From NCBI GenBank assembly GCA_900555465.1, contig USLE01000033.1, positions 1-8,981 on the forward strand: a stretch of 8,981 bases of DNA, given 5' to 3'. Position 1 is the stretch's first letter; the number at the start of each line of letters is the position of its first letter. Under the pieces are notes generated by a model. The model searched no databases, was not told the origin of the DNA, and was given only the letters and a program-made list of their open reading frames with translations. Shown here piece by piece: positions 1-6,940 of this stretch. The DNA is from an uncultured Butyricicoccus sp. (GTDB lineage: Bacteria > Bacillota > Clostridia > Oscillospirales > Butyricicoccaceae). The position numbers and the translations under genes are program-made.

Positions 1-1698
1 GGACAGGAGGAACTGCAGATCCCCAACCGCGAGATCCCGGTGCCGACCTGGCTGATCGACGCGGAGGACACGGGCCTTTCCGCCGATTACTGGGTGGAGG
101 CCGCAGATGTCGAAACAGCGGAGGCCGGGGCATACGCGCAGCAGGCCTATGCGAATGATGCGGTGCGTGTCTGGGTGACCGACAGCGAAAATGCAGATGA
201 AATCACGCCGAAAGTACTGTACGACGAATTTCTGTCCCAGGTGCAGCGCTTTGTCGGCACACCGGGCGGCCGCCTCGAGTGGATGGTGGAGCATACCAAT
301 GACGGAGAGACCGGCTTTTTCGTCACCGAGCAGATGGTGGACGGCAAGCTGCGCCGCTGGATGACCTATGTGCCGAGTTCCTATCAGGAAGGGACTGCGG
401 TGCCGCTGGTGGTAGCGATCCACGGCTATTCCAGCGCAATGACCGCGTTTACCGGCGATAGCCGCTGGCAGGATGTGGCGGAGGAAAACGGTTTTATCGT
501 CGTTTTCGCACAGGGTTACCCGACCGATGATGTGATGGGCAATATCCCGGTGCCGTTCTGGAACAATGAGCTGATGGGTATGGAGGTCGGCAATCCGACG
601 GACGATGTCGCCTACTTCCGCACGCTGGTTTCGGAAACCGAAAAAAACTACAGCATTGATCGGTCGCGCGTTTATGCGACCGGTCATTCCAACGGTTCCT
701 GTGAAGTTTGGCTGCTGGCGATGGAAATGTCCGACGTTTTTGCCGCCTATGCGCCGATCGGCTCCAATATGGGCGCGTATAAGGATACGTTGGAGATCAC
801 CACGGATCCGATTCCGGTATGGAACATGAAGGCGGAATACGACACGGATGGCGCAGCAAAGCTTGAGCCGGGCTCGACCGATGCGCTGACCATCGATTAC
901 TGGACGAGCTATAACGGCACATCCAAAAATCCGGAGATCACAACCGATTCGTCCGGAATCTTTGTGACCCGTAACTATTACGACGCAAACGGTATCCCGC
1001 TTGTGCGGTTCTCTGAAGTGAAAAATTCGCCGCACGCATATACGCCGGAAATTTCGCAGATCGTTTGGGATGACTTCTTCTCCAAAATTACGCTCAATGC
1101 GGATGGCAGCAGGACTTACGACGGGCAGCTGATCGAACGGACGGTAGACTTTGCCGATATCGAAGGACACTGGGCAAAGGATGCCATCAACTATGTCGTG
1201 GAGGCAGGCCTGTTCACCGGTGCCACCGCCACTACTTTTGAGCCGGAAACCGCAATGACCCGCGGTATGTTCGTAACCGTTCTTGGACGCTTGGCTGACG
1301 CAGAGGGGGATGGAGAGCAGTCGGCTGCACAGTTCTCGGATGTGGACGCAAACGCATATTATGCCCCTTATGTTGCATGGGCAGCGGAAAATGGCATTGT
1401 GAGCGGTACGGAACCGGATCGGTTCGATCCTGATACACCGGTCACCCGCGAGCAGATGGCCGCGCTGCTTTACCGCTATGCGCAGTTCCAGGGCAATGAT
1501 ACGACTGCGGACGATGCGGTGATCGAGCAATTTGCAGATTATGCCAGCGTTTCGAATTACGCAGTTGATGCGATGAACTGGGCGGTTGAGGATGGACTGA
1601 TGAACGGTACTGACAATTCCATGCTCGCACCACTGGGCAATGCGACCCGCGCGGAGGTTGCAACCATCTTGATGCGTTTTGTCGAGAACGCTGCATGA
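1..1698 (+). CDS. Surface-anchored serine esterase (PHB depolymerase/feruloyl-esterase type) with three SLH domains; 5' end outside window
   Basis: The frame is open from base 1 with no signal peptide, so the gene starts upstream. The GTG at 40 is only an internal candidate, and residue numbers here count from it. The catalytic part is an alpha/beta hydrolase: an oxyanion-type HGYS at 128-131, the nucleophile elbow GHSNGS with Ser217, a likely acid Asp268 or Asp270 in AEYDTDG, and a likely catalytic His332 in SPHAY. This arrangement fits the secreted esterase family that includes PHB depolymerases, LpqC-like proteins and feruloyl/acetyl-xylan esterases. The substrate cannot be read from sequence, but a plant cell-wall ester is plausible. 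Three SLH domains follow at about 371-419, 432-483 and 498-549. Each has an F-[AS]-D opening and a TR-containing end (TRGM, TREQ, TRAE), which implies non-covalent attachment to secondary cell-wall polymer. The gene ends at TGA, 225 bases before a strong terminator. Confidence 0.88.
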   Translation, partial: GQEELQIPNREIPVPTWLIDAEDTGLSADYWVEAADVETAEAGAYAQQAYANDAVRVWVTDSENADEITPKVLYDEFLSQVQRFVGTPGGRLEWMVEHTNDGETGFFVTEQMVDGKLRRWMTYVPSSYQEGTAVPLVVAIHGYSSAMTAFTGDSRWQDVAEENGFIVVFAQGYPTDDVMGNIPVPFWNNELMGMEVGNPTDDVAYFRTLVSETEKNYSIDRSRVYATGHSNGSCEVWLLAMEMSDVFAAYAPIGSNMGAYKDTLEITTDPIPVWNMKAEYDTDGAAKLEPGSTDALTIDYWTSYNGTSKNPEITTDSSGIFVTRNYYDANGIPLVRFSEVKNSPHAYTPEISQIVWDDFFSKITLNADGSRTYDGQLIERTVDFADIEGHWAKDAINYVVEAGLFTGATATTFEPETAMTRGMFVTVLGRLADAEGDGEQSAAQFSDVDANAYYAPYVAWAAENGIVSGTEPDRFDPDTPVTREQMAALLYRYAQFQGNDTTADDAVIEQFADYASVSNYAVDAMNWAVEDGLMNGTDNSMLAPLGNATRAEVATILMRFVENAA

Positions 1699-1922
1699 TG
1701 CAACTGTGTATATCCTTTTACCCGAAGATTTTCACAGAACGCGTTCAGTCCGAATGTCTTTGAACAGACCGGATTAACCATGCATGGCTGTTGCCAAATC
1801 GTCTTCTACCGCAAAAAACGTACCCTTAAAGAAACAAAAACGCTCACAAGGGAAGACGGATAATGATAGGGACGCGGTAGGCACAAATGAATTTATTGGC
1901 TGACAAACAGGTCCGCTAAAAG

Positions 1923-1963
1923 AACCGGCGTGCTTTTTCTCAATAAAGTGGCACGCCGGTTTT
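1923..1963 (+). terminator. Intrinsic terminator downstream of the esterase gene
   Basis: An 11-bp perfect stem (1923-1933 with 1951-1961, core ACCGGCGTGC) has a 17-nt loop and runs into TTTTC at 1960-1964. Bases 1917-1920 are AAAA, so it could also act on the minus strand. Bases 1699-1922, between the gene and this hairpin, show no supported gene. Confidence 0.8.
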
Positions 1964-2434
1964 CTATGCGCTTCGGACCGCATCAGCAGAAACTCGGATG
2001 ATAAGCTTTACGCGCGGAACAGCAGATAACGGACAGCCCTCTGAATCACCTATGGATATGTGCGATGATATGGTGCCGGACATTATACGGGAAGCAAGGC
2101 AGTTAAATCTCAGGCCCCAAGCAGCAACGCCGCGCTCCAGTCCTCACACGAGGAGCTGGAGCGCGGCATTTGGGATTCGGAAATTGTGCATATGTCCGGA
2201 GCACAGAATGGTGTCATTTTCTCGTCCCGCCTGACAATAGCAGCGGAACAGCCTGAGGCCCATGACTATTGCTTCATGGCCAGCCATTCGTCGGGGGATT
2301 AGACGGTTACAACTTCTGGCTGGTTTTATATACTGAGATATCTTTTCGTCTTCCCCTATTGTTTTGGGCGTCCGAATGGACGCCACAGCGGACGCCAAAT
2401 TTTCGCCCCTGTTTTTATCGCCTGAAATATTTAC
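1964..2434. other. Gene-poor stretch with two hairpins; no supported gene
   Basis: Several frames stay open for 75-90 codons here, but none has a credible start with a ribosome binding site or a recognisable protein. The most protein-like is plus-frame 2069-2302, which opens right after a stop codon and has no good start. It could be a remnant. Two hairpins stand out: a long one at 2129-2167 (own entry), and a 7-bp GGCGTCC/GGACGCC stem at 2367-2384 with a GAAT loop, followed by a second GGACGCC copy at 2390-2396. Confidence 0.5.
2129..2167. repeat. Long inverted repeat, not terminator-like
   Basis: A 12-bp perfect stem, GCCGCGCTCCAG (2129-2140) with CTGGAGCGCGGC (2156-2167), continues after one bulged G into TCCTC/GAGGA around an ACAC loop. 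CCCAA (2116-2120) could also pair with TTGGG (2170-2174). Only CATTT follows, so a terminator role is weak. It could be a structured RNA, a small repeat element, or a leftover of a terminator. Confidence 0.6.
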
Positions 2435-2468
2435 AAAAAAGCCGCTATTCCTTTCGGAATAACGGCTT
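2435..2468 (-). terminator. Intrinsic terminator of the tRNA-Arg transcription unit
   Basis: On the minus strand the stem (2456-2468 with 2439-2451, one internal C/A mismatch, TTTC/GAAA loop) is followed by six Ts at 2440-2435. It starts only 5 bases past the tRNA CCA. This is where the native tRNA terminator would sit, which indicates that this side is the original chromosome. Confidence 0.82.
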
Positions 2469-2472
2469 GATT

Positions 2473-2521
2473 TGGTACGCCCGATGCGATTCGAACGCAC
2501 GGCCTTTGGAGTCGGAGTCCC
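2473..2521 (-). tRNA. 3'-terminal fragment of tRNA-Arg(CCG); probable attachment-site scar
   Basis: Read on the minus strand, the parts are: anticodon loop CTCCGAC (2517-2511, anticodon CCG at 2515-2513), 3' anticodon stem TCCAA, variable loop AGGCC, T-arm GTGCG-TTCGAAT-CGCAT with a proper stem, acceptor 3' strand CGGGCGT, discriminator A and encoded CCA (2475-2473). On the 5' side the anticodon stem is already imperfect: TGGGA stands where TTGGA would pair. There is no D-arm and no 5' acceptor strand; the sequence turns AT-rich instead. Loss of everything upstream of the anticodon loop, with the 3' end perfect, is the usual footprint of a tyrosine-recombinase att core in a tRNA gene. The partial status is seen directly; the att role is inferred. 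Confidence 0.85.
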
Positions 2522-2545
2522 AATTAAGCGGATATAAGTGATCAA

Positions 2546-2587
2546 AATTGCATATTTTGCATCAAATCACGGCATTTATATGCAATT
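2546..2587. repeat. Inverted repeat near the tRNA junction
   Basis: The 10-bp perfect arms AATTGCATAT (2546-2555) and ATATGCAATT (2578-2587) lie in an AT-rich stretch just inside the putative island end. They are candidate arm-type recombinase or accessory-factor sites. Confidence 0.6.
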
Positions 2588-2599
2588 AAAGTTCAGTTG

Positions 2600-2658
2600 C
2601 GAAAAGTTGGTTCACTTAGTTTCAGATAGATAAACACCAAATAAACACCAACTTTTCG
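2600..2658. repeat. Inverted repeat near the tRNA junction
   Basis: The 12-bp perfect arms CGAAAAGTTGGT (2600-2611) and ACCAACTTTTCG (2647-2658) are separated by 35 bases. The right arm overlaps the end of the tandem repeat at 2630-2651. A role as island-end binding sites is inferred from position. Confidence 0.65.
2630..2651. repeat. Tandem direct repeat, 2 x 11 bp
   Basis: Two perfect adjacent copies of ATAAACACCAA (2630-2640 and 2641-2651). Short direct repeats 100-150 bp inside an att core are typical of arm-binding sites for tyrosine integrases. Confidence 0.65.
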
Positions 2659-2689
2659 GCTTCACTGCCCGGCAAAAACCATCGCCCCA

Positions 2690-3062
2690 CACCTCCACCA
2701 ACCAGTCGGTCAGGTTGACCTTACAGTCCCCTTCACAGAAGGCTTCAACGCTGCATTGCAGTGTCAGTACAAGCTTTTCATAATGAGCTGCGGTCTTTTG
2801 CAGAAGTGGCAGTCACGCCTGCGCATTTTCTCGCGCAGCAACGATTTCGTCCACTGCATATCGTGATTATCATCGACTTTTGCTGATACAAAATCGACCT
2901 CCAAATTTCCGACCGTGGCATTATATCCTCGGCGCAGCAATTCGAAACGAATCATTCCTTCTTCCTGCACATAGCCGGCATCCGATCACGGTCGTTCAGC
3001 AGATCATTGCGCAGGCCGGTATCTGCAATATGCTTGCCCAGCGCTCTCCTTTTATGCGAAGA
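2690..3062 (-). pseudogene. Decayed AAA-ATPase/DUF4143 family C-terminus
   Basis: Pieces of the DUF4143 C-terminal region appear in order but in different frames: HIADTGLRNDLLNDRD (about 3035-2985), then GMIRFELLRRGYNATVGN and LEVDFVSAK (about 2955-2875), and then PLLQKTAAHYEKLVLTL ending near VNLTDWLVE (about 2807-2691). At least two frameshifts and an in-frame stop separate them. The family is an AAA+ ATPase fused to a PD-(D/E)XK-like domain; the retained EVDFV belongs to the nuclease-like fold. A 68-residue ATG-initiated stretch (2764-2970) covers only the middle piece and should not be called a gene. No ATPase part (P-loop) is seen nearby. The 233 bases up to 3295 show nothing recognisable. 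Confidence 0.75.
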
Positions 3063-3295
3063 CAAAATGGCAAAACTACCGATACCATGATCAGTCGTCC
3101 CACCTTTCTGCCGGACTCCTCCTTGCTTGTCACTTCTACACGGCAGTATATCTTTGATTGTGTTAGCACAAGTTAGGGATCTTCAATTATTCGCCTTGAA
3201 TATTGCATATTGTCTGTCAAATGGCCACCTGTTCAGCACAAATTCCGGCTCTTTTTTCCAAGCACTGCCCGACCACATATTTCCCGCAGATAGCG

Positions 3296-3334
3296 AAAAC
3301 CGGCCCACTGGGGGAATCTTCTCTCCCAGCGGGC
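3296..3334 (-). terminator. Probable intrinsic terminator after the integrase remnant
   Basis: On the minus strand GCCCGCTGGGAGA (3334-3322) pairs with TCCCCCAGTGGGC (3315-3303), with one mismatch and one G-U pair. CCGG and TTTT at 3299-3296 follow. It lies 46 bases past the stop of the integrase fragment. Confidence 0.55.
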
Positions 3335-3379
3335 TATTCTGTGTCTTTTGACTCCACAACTTTCTCTTCTGGAAGGTGG

Positions 3380-3523
3380 TCATGATCCTCTCTTTGGTTT
3401 TTCCCCTTGCGGTTTGATTTCCACCTTGGTGATGCACAGGTCGATCTTTACTGCCGCCCTCTGCTGCATCTCATCAATGCCATGAGAGTATGTGTTCAGC
3501 GTGGTGGCGCTGGACATATGCCC
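3380..3523 (-). pseudogene. C-terminal fragment of a tyrosine recombinase (integrase)
   Basis: The frame reads GHMSSATTLNTYSHGIDEMQ and then RAAVKID before a basic tail and TGA. It matches the end of Tn916/phage-type integrases: the G-H carrying the late catalytic His, the S-x-T-T-L spacer and the nucleophile Tyr in TYSH. The catalytic Arg and the H-x-x-R box, with everything N-terminal, are absent; the sequence upstream switches to an unrelated remnant. It cannot be active. An ATG overlaps its stop (ATGA) and opens about 66 codons that run through the hairpin at 3303-3334; I see no support for that being a gene. Confidence 0.75.
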
Positions 3524-3684
3524 CTCCGCTCTCCGTCCGCTTCCACAAAGGCACGGAAAAACTTTTTTCAGGCATAGTACTTGAGGGCATCCGCAAAGGG
3601 GAGGTGGTCCAGATGACAGTCTCATCGCCGGTGTCGGCGTCCGTAGCCAGAGAGACCACATAAATCAGCTTGCTTTCACAAAAG
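3524..3684 (-). pseudogene. Remnant of a small conserved protein, frameshifted and fused to the integrase tail
   Basis: A protein-like stretch ESKLIYVVSLATDADTGDE, continuing TVIWTT (about 3675-3602), shifts by one frame into PFADALKYYA, a TGA stop, then KKFFRAFVEADGERR (about 3600-3525). The reading across frames suggests one original small protein with a frameshift and a nonsense mutation. The shape (Y-x-V, an xTGE-type turn, V-I-W/Y) loosely recalls DUF1653-like small proteins, but I cannot assign it. Its first codons overlap the T-tract of the upstream terminator, so its start has been lost. Confidence 0.5.
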
Positions 3685-3720
3685 CAGCCTGGGGGCGGAG
3701 ATCGCACTCCGCCCCCAGGC
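3680..3720 (-). terminator. Strong intrinsic terminator of the SLH beta-helix gene
   Basis: A 14-bp perfect GC-rich stem (3707-3720 with 3687-3700, core CTGGGGGCGGAG) has a 6-nt loop. On the minus strand it is followed by TGC and TTTT (3683-3680). It lies 15 bases past the stop codon at 3736. Confidence 0.88.
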
Positions 3721-3735
3721 GTTGCTTATACAGCA

Positions 3736-6570
3736 TCACTGGTATTGTTCGCAAAACCTTTCCAGCATCACGGCCACCTGCGCTCTTGTGGCCTCGCCCT
3801 GCGGTGTGAGGGTGCTTTCGCTGGTGCCGTTCACGATGCCCGCGCCGCAGGCCCACTGCATAGCGGAGATTGCATACTCACTCAAATCCGCAAAGTCGGT
3901 GTAGCTGAGGAGGTTGGTATCCTCACCGATGGACACGTCATAGCCCTTGTAAACCGCGTAGCGGTACAGGATGGTGGCAAGCTGTTCGCGCGTCACCGGA
4001 TCATCCGAGCCGAACAGGCCGTCGCCATAGCCGCCGACGATGCCCTCACTGGCTGCCCAGCGGACAGCATCGGTGTACCACGCATCCCCGGCCACGTCGG
4101 AGAAGTCCATCGCGTCATCCACAACCGGCTCGCCCTCCAGACGATAGAGGATGGTCACGATCATACTCCGGCTGGTAGTAGCGTCCGGCGCAAAGGTGGT
4201 ATCGCCGGTGCCGTTCATCATGCCGTTTTCATAGACGAAACGCACCGCGTCGGCAAACCAGTCGCCGTCATCCACGTCGTCAAAGGGCAGCGGCTCCGGT
4301 GCGCTCTCGACAAAGGACGCCGCTACTGTCACCCGGCTTCGGGGCATCTCAAAGGTGTACTTGGTGGCGCTCTCACGGGTGAGGTCGACCTCGTCGCCGT
4401 TGGCATCGGTGACGATGAGCTCACCCAGCTCATACCCCTCGTCCGGGGTGACGGTGATGGTCACGGTGGTCCCGCTGGAAGCCCGGCTGGGGCTGGCGGC
4501 GACAGTGCCGTGTTCCGCGTCAGGGGTAGTGATGGTGTAACTGCTGGAGCCGCTGGAATTTCGGGCAAAAATGGCCTTGACGGTCACAGGCTGAGCGGGC
4601 ATGGTAAAGGCGTTGTTTTCAACGGTCACGCCGCCGCCGACCACTTCCCACCGCTCGAAGTGATAGCCGCTGTCGGGGGTGGCGGTGAGGTTGACGGTGT
4701 CGTCTGCCGCGGCGTAGATTTCGGACGCGGACGCGGTGCCGTTGCCGTCAGTCAGTACAGTGACGGCGTAGATGGCTGGATTGCCGTTCACATTGCCGGT
4801 CAGGGTGCCGCCCTGCCCGATGGTCAGGGTCGTGCCATCCGGGATGGTCAGCGCAGCATCCTGCGGGATGGTCAGACTCTCGTCCGCACCAACGGTCAAA
4901 TCCTCCCGCAAGGTCACAGTGCCGTACACGGTGCCATCGCCGTTCTCAAAGACGATGCTGTTTTCTTTTTTGATTGTATTGCCGCTGATCGGCTCGCCGT
5001 CAACACCCTTCTCGCCAGTCATATTGGCGCGGACGACAGAGTTGCCGTTGATGGTGACGTCAGCGGACTTGTCAGTGTCGGTAGTTTCCGCAAGAATGCC
5101 ATAGCTGCCAGTACCGGCGGAGCCGCCGGTAGCCGTAACGGCGGCGTTTTCGATGGTGACCTCAACATCGGCTCTTGTATTCGTCGCGGAAATCCCGCTG
5201 CTGTTTCCGCTGGCGGCAGTACCGCCGGTGGCTGTAACGGTGGCGTTCTGGATGGTGAGCTGGACAGGATCGACTGCCGTCGTATCGCCCGTGCAAATAC
5301 CGAAGCTGTCACCGGCCTCTGTATCTCCGCCTGTGCCTGTAACGGTGCCGCCAGAGATTTTAACTTTGTCAATTCCGTTAATGCCAGCACTATATTGGAT
5401 ATTCGTCCCCGCAAGGGGACCGCCCTCGCCCACTACGGTACCGCCCGTGATTGTAAGTATGTCATTGCAGACAATGCCACTGCTCAATCCTCCTGTGCCG
5501 CCAATGCCTGTGACCTCGCCGCCGGAGATGGTCAAGTCAGTATAGGAAAAAATACCCAAACTATAATTGTTGCCCCCGATTTCGAGAGCATCACCAGCCG
5601 TGGCATTGACGGTGCCACCGCTGATGGTGAAATTGCCATCGACTTTCATGCCGCAGCTATACCACCCCGTCCCGACAGCATCACCGCCCTTGGCGGTAAC
5701 GCTGCCGCCGTTGATGGCGGCACTGCTGTAAATAGATGCCCACTCTTTACTTTCGACAAAAATGCCGCAGCTGTCCCCCTTAGCTTCTCCGCTCGTGGCG
5801 GTAACGCTGCCGCCGTTGACAGTGATATCGGTCGAACGGGCAGCGGTGTGAATGCCATAGCTATTTCCACCAGCATCACCAGCCGTGGCGGTAACATCGC
5901 CGCCGTTGATGGTGATAGAATTAGTGATGTAAATGCCGCAGCTATCCCCCTGAGCTTTCCTGCTCGCGGCGTTAAGGGTGCCGCCATTGATGGTGACAGC
6001 ACCACGGGCGCAAATGCCGTAACTGGCTGCGGACGCAGACTCGCCTGTGGCGGTAACAGTACCGCTGTTGATGGTGATCGTGCCGTTGGCGTAAATGCCG
6101 CAGCTGTTGCCACGCTCAGTAGGCCCACCATAGACCGCCAAAGAGGCGCCGTCCGCGCCGCTTATGGAGAGGCTGCCGCTGCCCAGATTGATGCCGCAGC
6201 TGGCAGCGCTCCCGCCGCCCAGCGCGTCCACGGTGTTCTCGCCCACCAGCGCAAGGTTCATGTTGCCGGACGCGAGGTAAATAGCCATGCTCTCATGACT
6301 GTTTCCATATTCCTTTGCTTGCTCAATCGTCGCGTTTCTGAGCGTCAGGGTTGTGCCGTCCCACATGATGTTGTAGTTTTCGGCGGTTGCACCATTTGTT
6401 GTGACGGTGCCGCTTGCGTCCGTCTTGGCGTAGGCAGGGGCGCTTGCGGTGCCCTTGAGCGCCTCGCCGCCCACATAGACCGTATCCCCATCCGCCGCCA
6501 GCGCCGCGGCGGGCAGCAGCAAGCACAGTACAAGCGCGAGGCAGACACTCCGCAGTTTCTTTCGTATCAT
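3736..6570 (-). CDS. Secreted beta-helix repeat protein with bacterial-repeat domains and three SLH domains
   Basis: The 944-residue protein has a clear signal peptide (basic MIRKKLR, hydrophobic core, AxA cleavage after about Ala25). Residues 27-85 resemble the opening of clostridial carbohydrate-binding domain proteins (Cthe_2159/DUF4353 type). Residues 160-485 hold about eleven repeats of the form ITINGGxVTATxG, ending in a Gly-Ser-x-GI turn, as expected of a right-handed beta-helix. Two bacterial-repeat (InlB B-repeat-like) domains begin near Tyr601 and Tyr678. SLH domains begin at Phe763, Phe823 and Tyr890 and reach the C-terminus. The start is supported by AGGAGG at 6583-6578, 7 bases before ATG, and by the ATGA overlap with the upstream gene. 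The protein is presumably held on the cell wall and may bind acidic polysaccharide; Cthe_2159 itself is known to bind polygalacturonate. A 1002-codon open frame on the opposite strand is a shadow. Confidence 0.9.
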   Translation of the reverse strand: MIRKKLRSVCLALVLCLLLPAAALAADGDTVYVGGEALKGTASAPAYAKTDASGTVTTNGATAENYNIMWDGTTLTLRNATIEQAKEYGNSHESMAIYLASGNMNLALVGENTVDALGGGSAASCGINLGSGSLSISGADGASLAVYGGPTERGNSCGIYANGTITINSGTVTATGESASAASYGICARGAVTINGGTLNAASRKAQGDSCGIYITNSITINGGDVTATAGDAGGNSYGIHTAARSTDITVNGGSVTATSGEAKGDSCGIFVESKEWASIYSSAAINGGSVTAKGGDAVGTGWYSCGMKVDGNFTISGGTVNATAGDALEIGGNNYSLGIFSYTDLTISGGEVTGIGGTGGLSSGIVCNDILTITGGTVVGEGGPLAGTNIQYSAGINGIDKVKISGGTVTGTGGDTEAGDSFGICTGDTTAVDPVQLTIQNATVTATGGTAASGNSSGISATNTRADVEVTIENAAVTATGGSAGTGSYGILAETTDTDKSADVTINGNSVVRANMTGEKGVDGEPISGNTIKKENSIVFENGDGTVYGTVTLREDLTVGADESLTIPQDAALTIPDGTTLTIGQGGTLTGNVNGNPAIYAVTVLTDGNGTASASEIYAAADDTVNLTATPDSGYHFERWEVVGGGVTVENNAFTMPAQPVTVKAIFARNSSGSSSYTITTPDAEHGTVAASPSRASSGTTVTITVTPDEGYELGELIVTDANGDEVDLTRESATKYTFEMPRSRVTVAASFVESAPEPLPFDDVDDGDWFADAVRFVYENGMMNGTGDTTFAPDATTSRSMIVTILYRLEGEPVVDDAMDFSDVAGDAWYTDAVRWAASEGIVGGYGDGLFGSDDPVTREQLATILYRYAVYKGYDVSIGEDTNLLSYTDFADLSEYAISAMQWACGAGIVNGTSESTLTPQGEATRAQVAVMLERFCEQYQ

Positions 6571-6905
6571 TTCTTCTCCTCCTTGTTCTTCGTGCTCTGG
6601 CCGCTCCTGCGGCCACGCCGTTTTTTCTTAAGTTTCTCGTTATTACATACGCCCAGCAGGGAGCCGGGAAACTGGTGATAGTGGCGACAGGAGCCGCAGT
6701 CGATGCCGGCCGGGTCATCGTCCACCATCTTGGCATGGGGACAGGCGTCCTCGATGGTCAAGAGGATGGGACGGCCCGCCGGGGTGTAAGCCGGCCCGTC
6801 ATAGTAGTCCTCGTAATCCTCCACATAGCTTTGGGTGCGCTCGTCCCAGCGCAGGGGGATTTCCAAAACTTCGCCGTCCAGCTCATAGCGGTTGGTTTTC
6901 CCCAT
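6567..6905 (-). CDS. Small Cys/His-rich protein of unknown function, coupled to the SLH gene
   Basis: A 112-residue protein with no signal peptide or membrane segment. Residues 29-36 are acidic and aromatic (EDYEDYYD). Cysteines 55, 70, 73 and 87 with His57, 75 and 77 form C-P-H-A, D-C-G-S-C-R-H-Y-H and LLGVC motifs, suggesting a zinc or Fe-S site. The last 20 residues are almost all Lys, Arg and other polar residues, which could bind nucleic acid or wall polymer. ATG at 6905 follows AGAGGGGG by about 7 bases. The TGA overlaps the next ATG by 4 bases, which implies translational coupling to the surface protein. The same frame is open upstream to 7145, so an extended 178-residue form from ATG 7103 cannot be excluded. 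I do not recognise a named family. Confidence 0.72.
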   Translation of the reverse strand: MGKTNRYELDGEVLEIPLRWDERTQSYVEDYEDYYDGPAYTPAGRPILLTIEDACPHAKMVDDDPAGIDCGSCRHYHQFPGSLLGVCNNEKLKKKRRGRRSGQSTKNKEEKK

Positions 6906-6940
6906 CTTGCAGCCCCCTCTCTTCCCTCCACAGAGCGGCG

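Noticed and set aside
2069..2302. Plus-frame stretch with protein-like composition (ALQSSHEELERGIWDSEIVH)
   Set aside because: No start codon with a ribosome site, no recognisable family, and part of it is dictated by the hairpin. It could be a remnant but cannot be supported.
2441..2468. Hairpin beside the tRNA considered as an island-encoded structure
   Set aside because: The stem plus T6 on the minus strand, right after CCA, is simply the tRNA's intrinsic terminator.
2269..2541. Plus-strand frame ending YARCDSNARPLESES
   Set aside because: This string is the well-known artefact of translating a tRNA 3' half in antisense; the stretch is the tRNA-Arg fragment and its terminator.
2144..2545. 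133-codon minus-strand frame across the tRNA fragment
   Set aside because: It runs through the tRNA, its terminator and the 2129-2167 hairpin, with no ribosome site or recognisable protein.
3183..3383. Frame starting MTTFQKRKLWSQ, overlapping the integrase stop by ATGA
   Set aside because: It reads through a terminator hairpin and shows no domain; the overlap alone is not enough.
5000..6200. Regularly spaced repeats considered as a CRISPR or DNA satellite
   Set aside because: The periodicity is degenerate at DNA level and follows the codons of the beta-helix protein; there are no identical repeats with unique spacers.
3670..6678. A 1002-codon open frame on the plus strand, longer than the gene it overlaps
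   Set aside because: It is antisense to the signal-peptide/beta-helix/SLH gene. Its product is an Ala/Gly/Asp/Val-rich string without domains, and it lacks a proper ribosome site. The repeated, GC-rich codons of the real gene keep the opposite frame free of stops.
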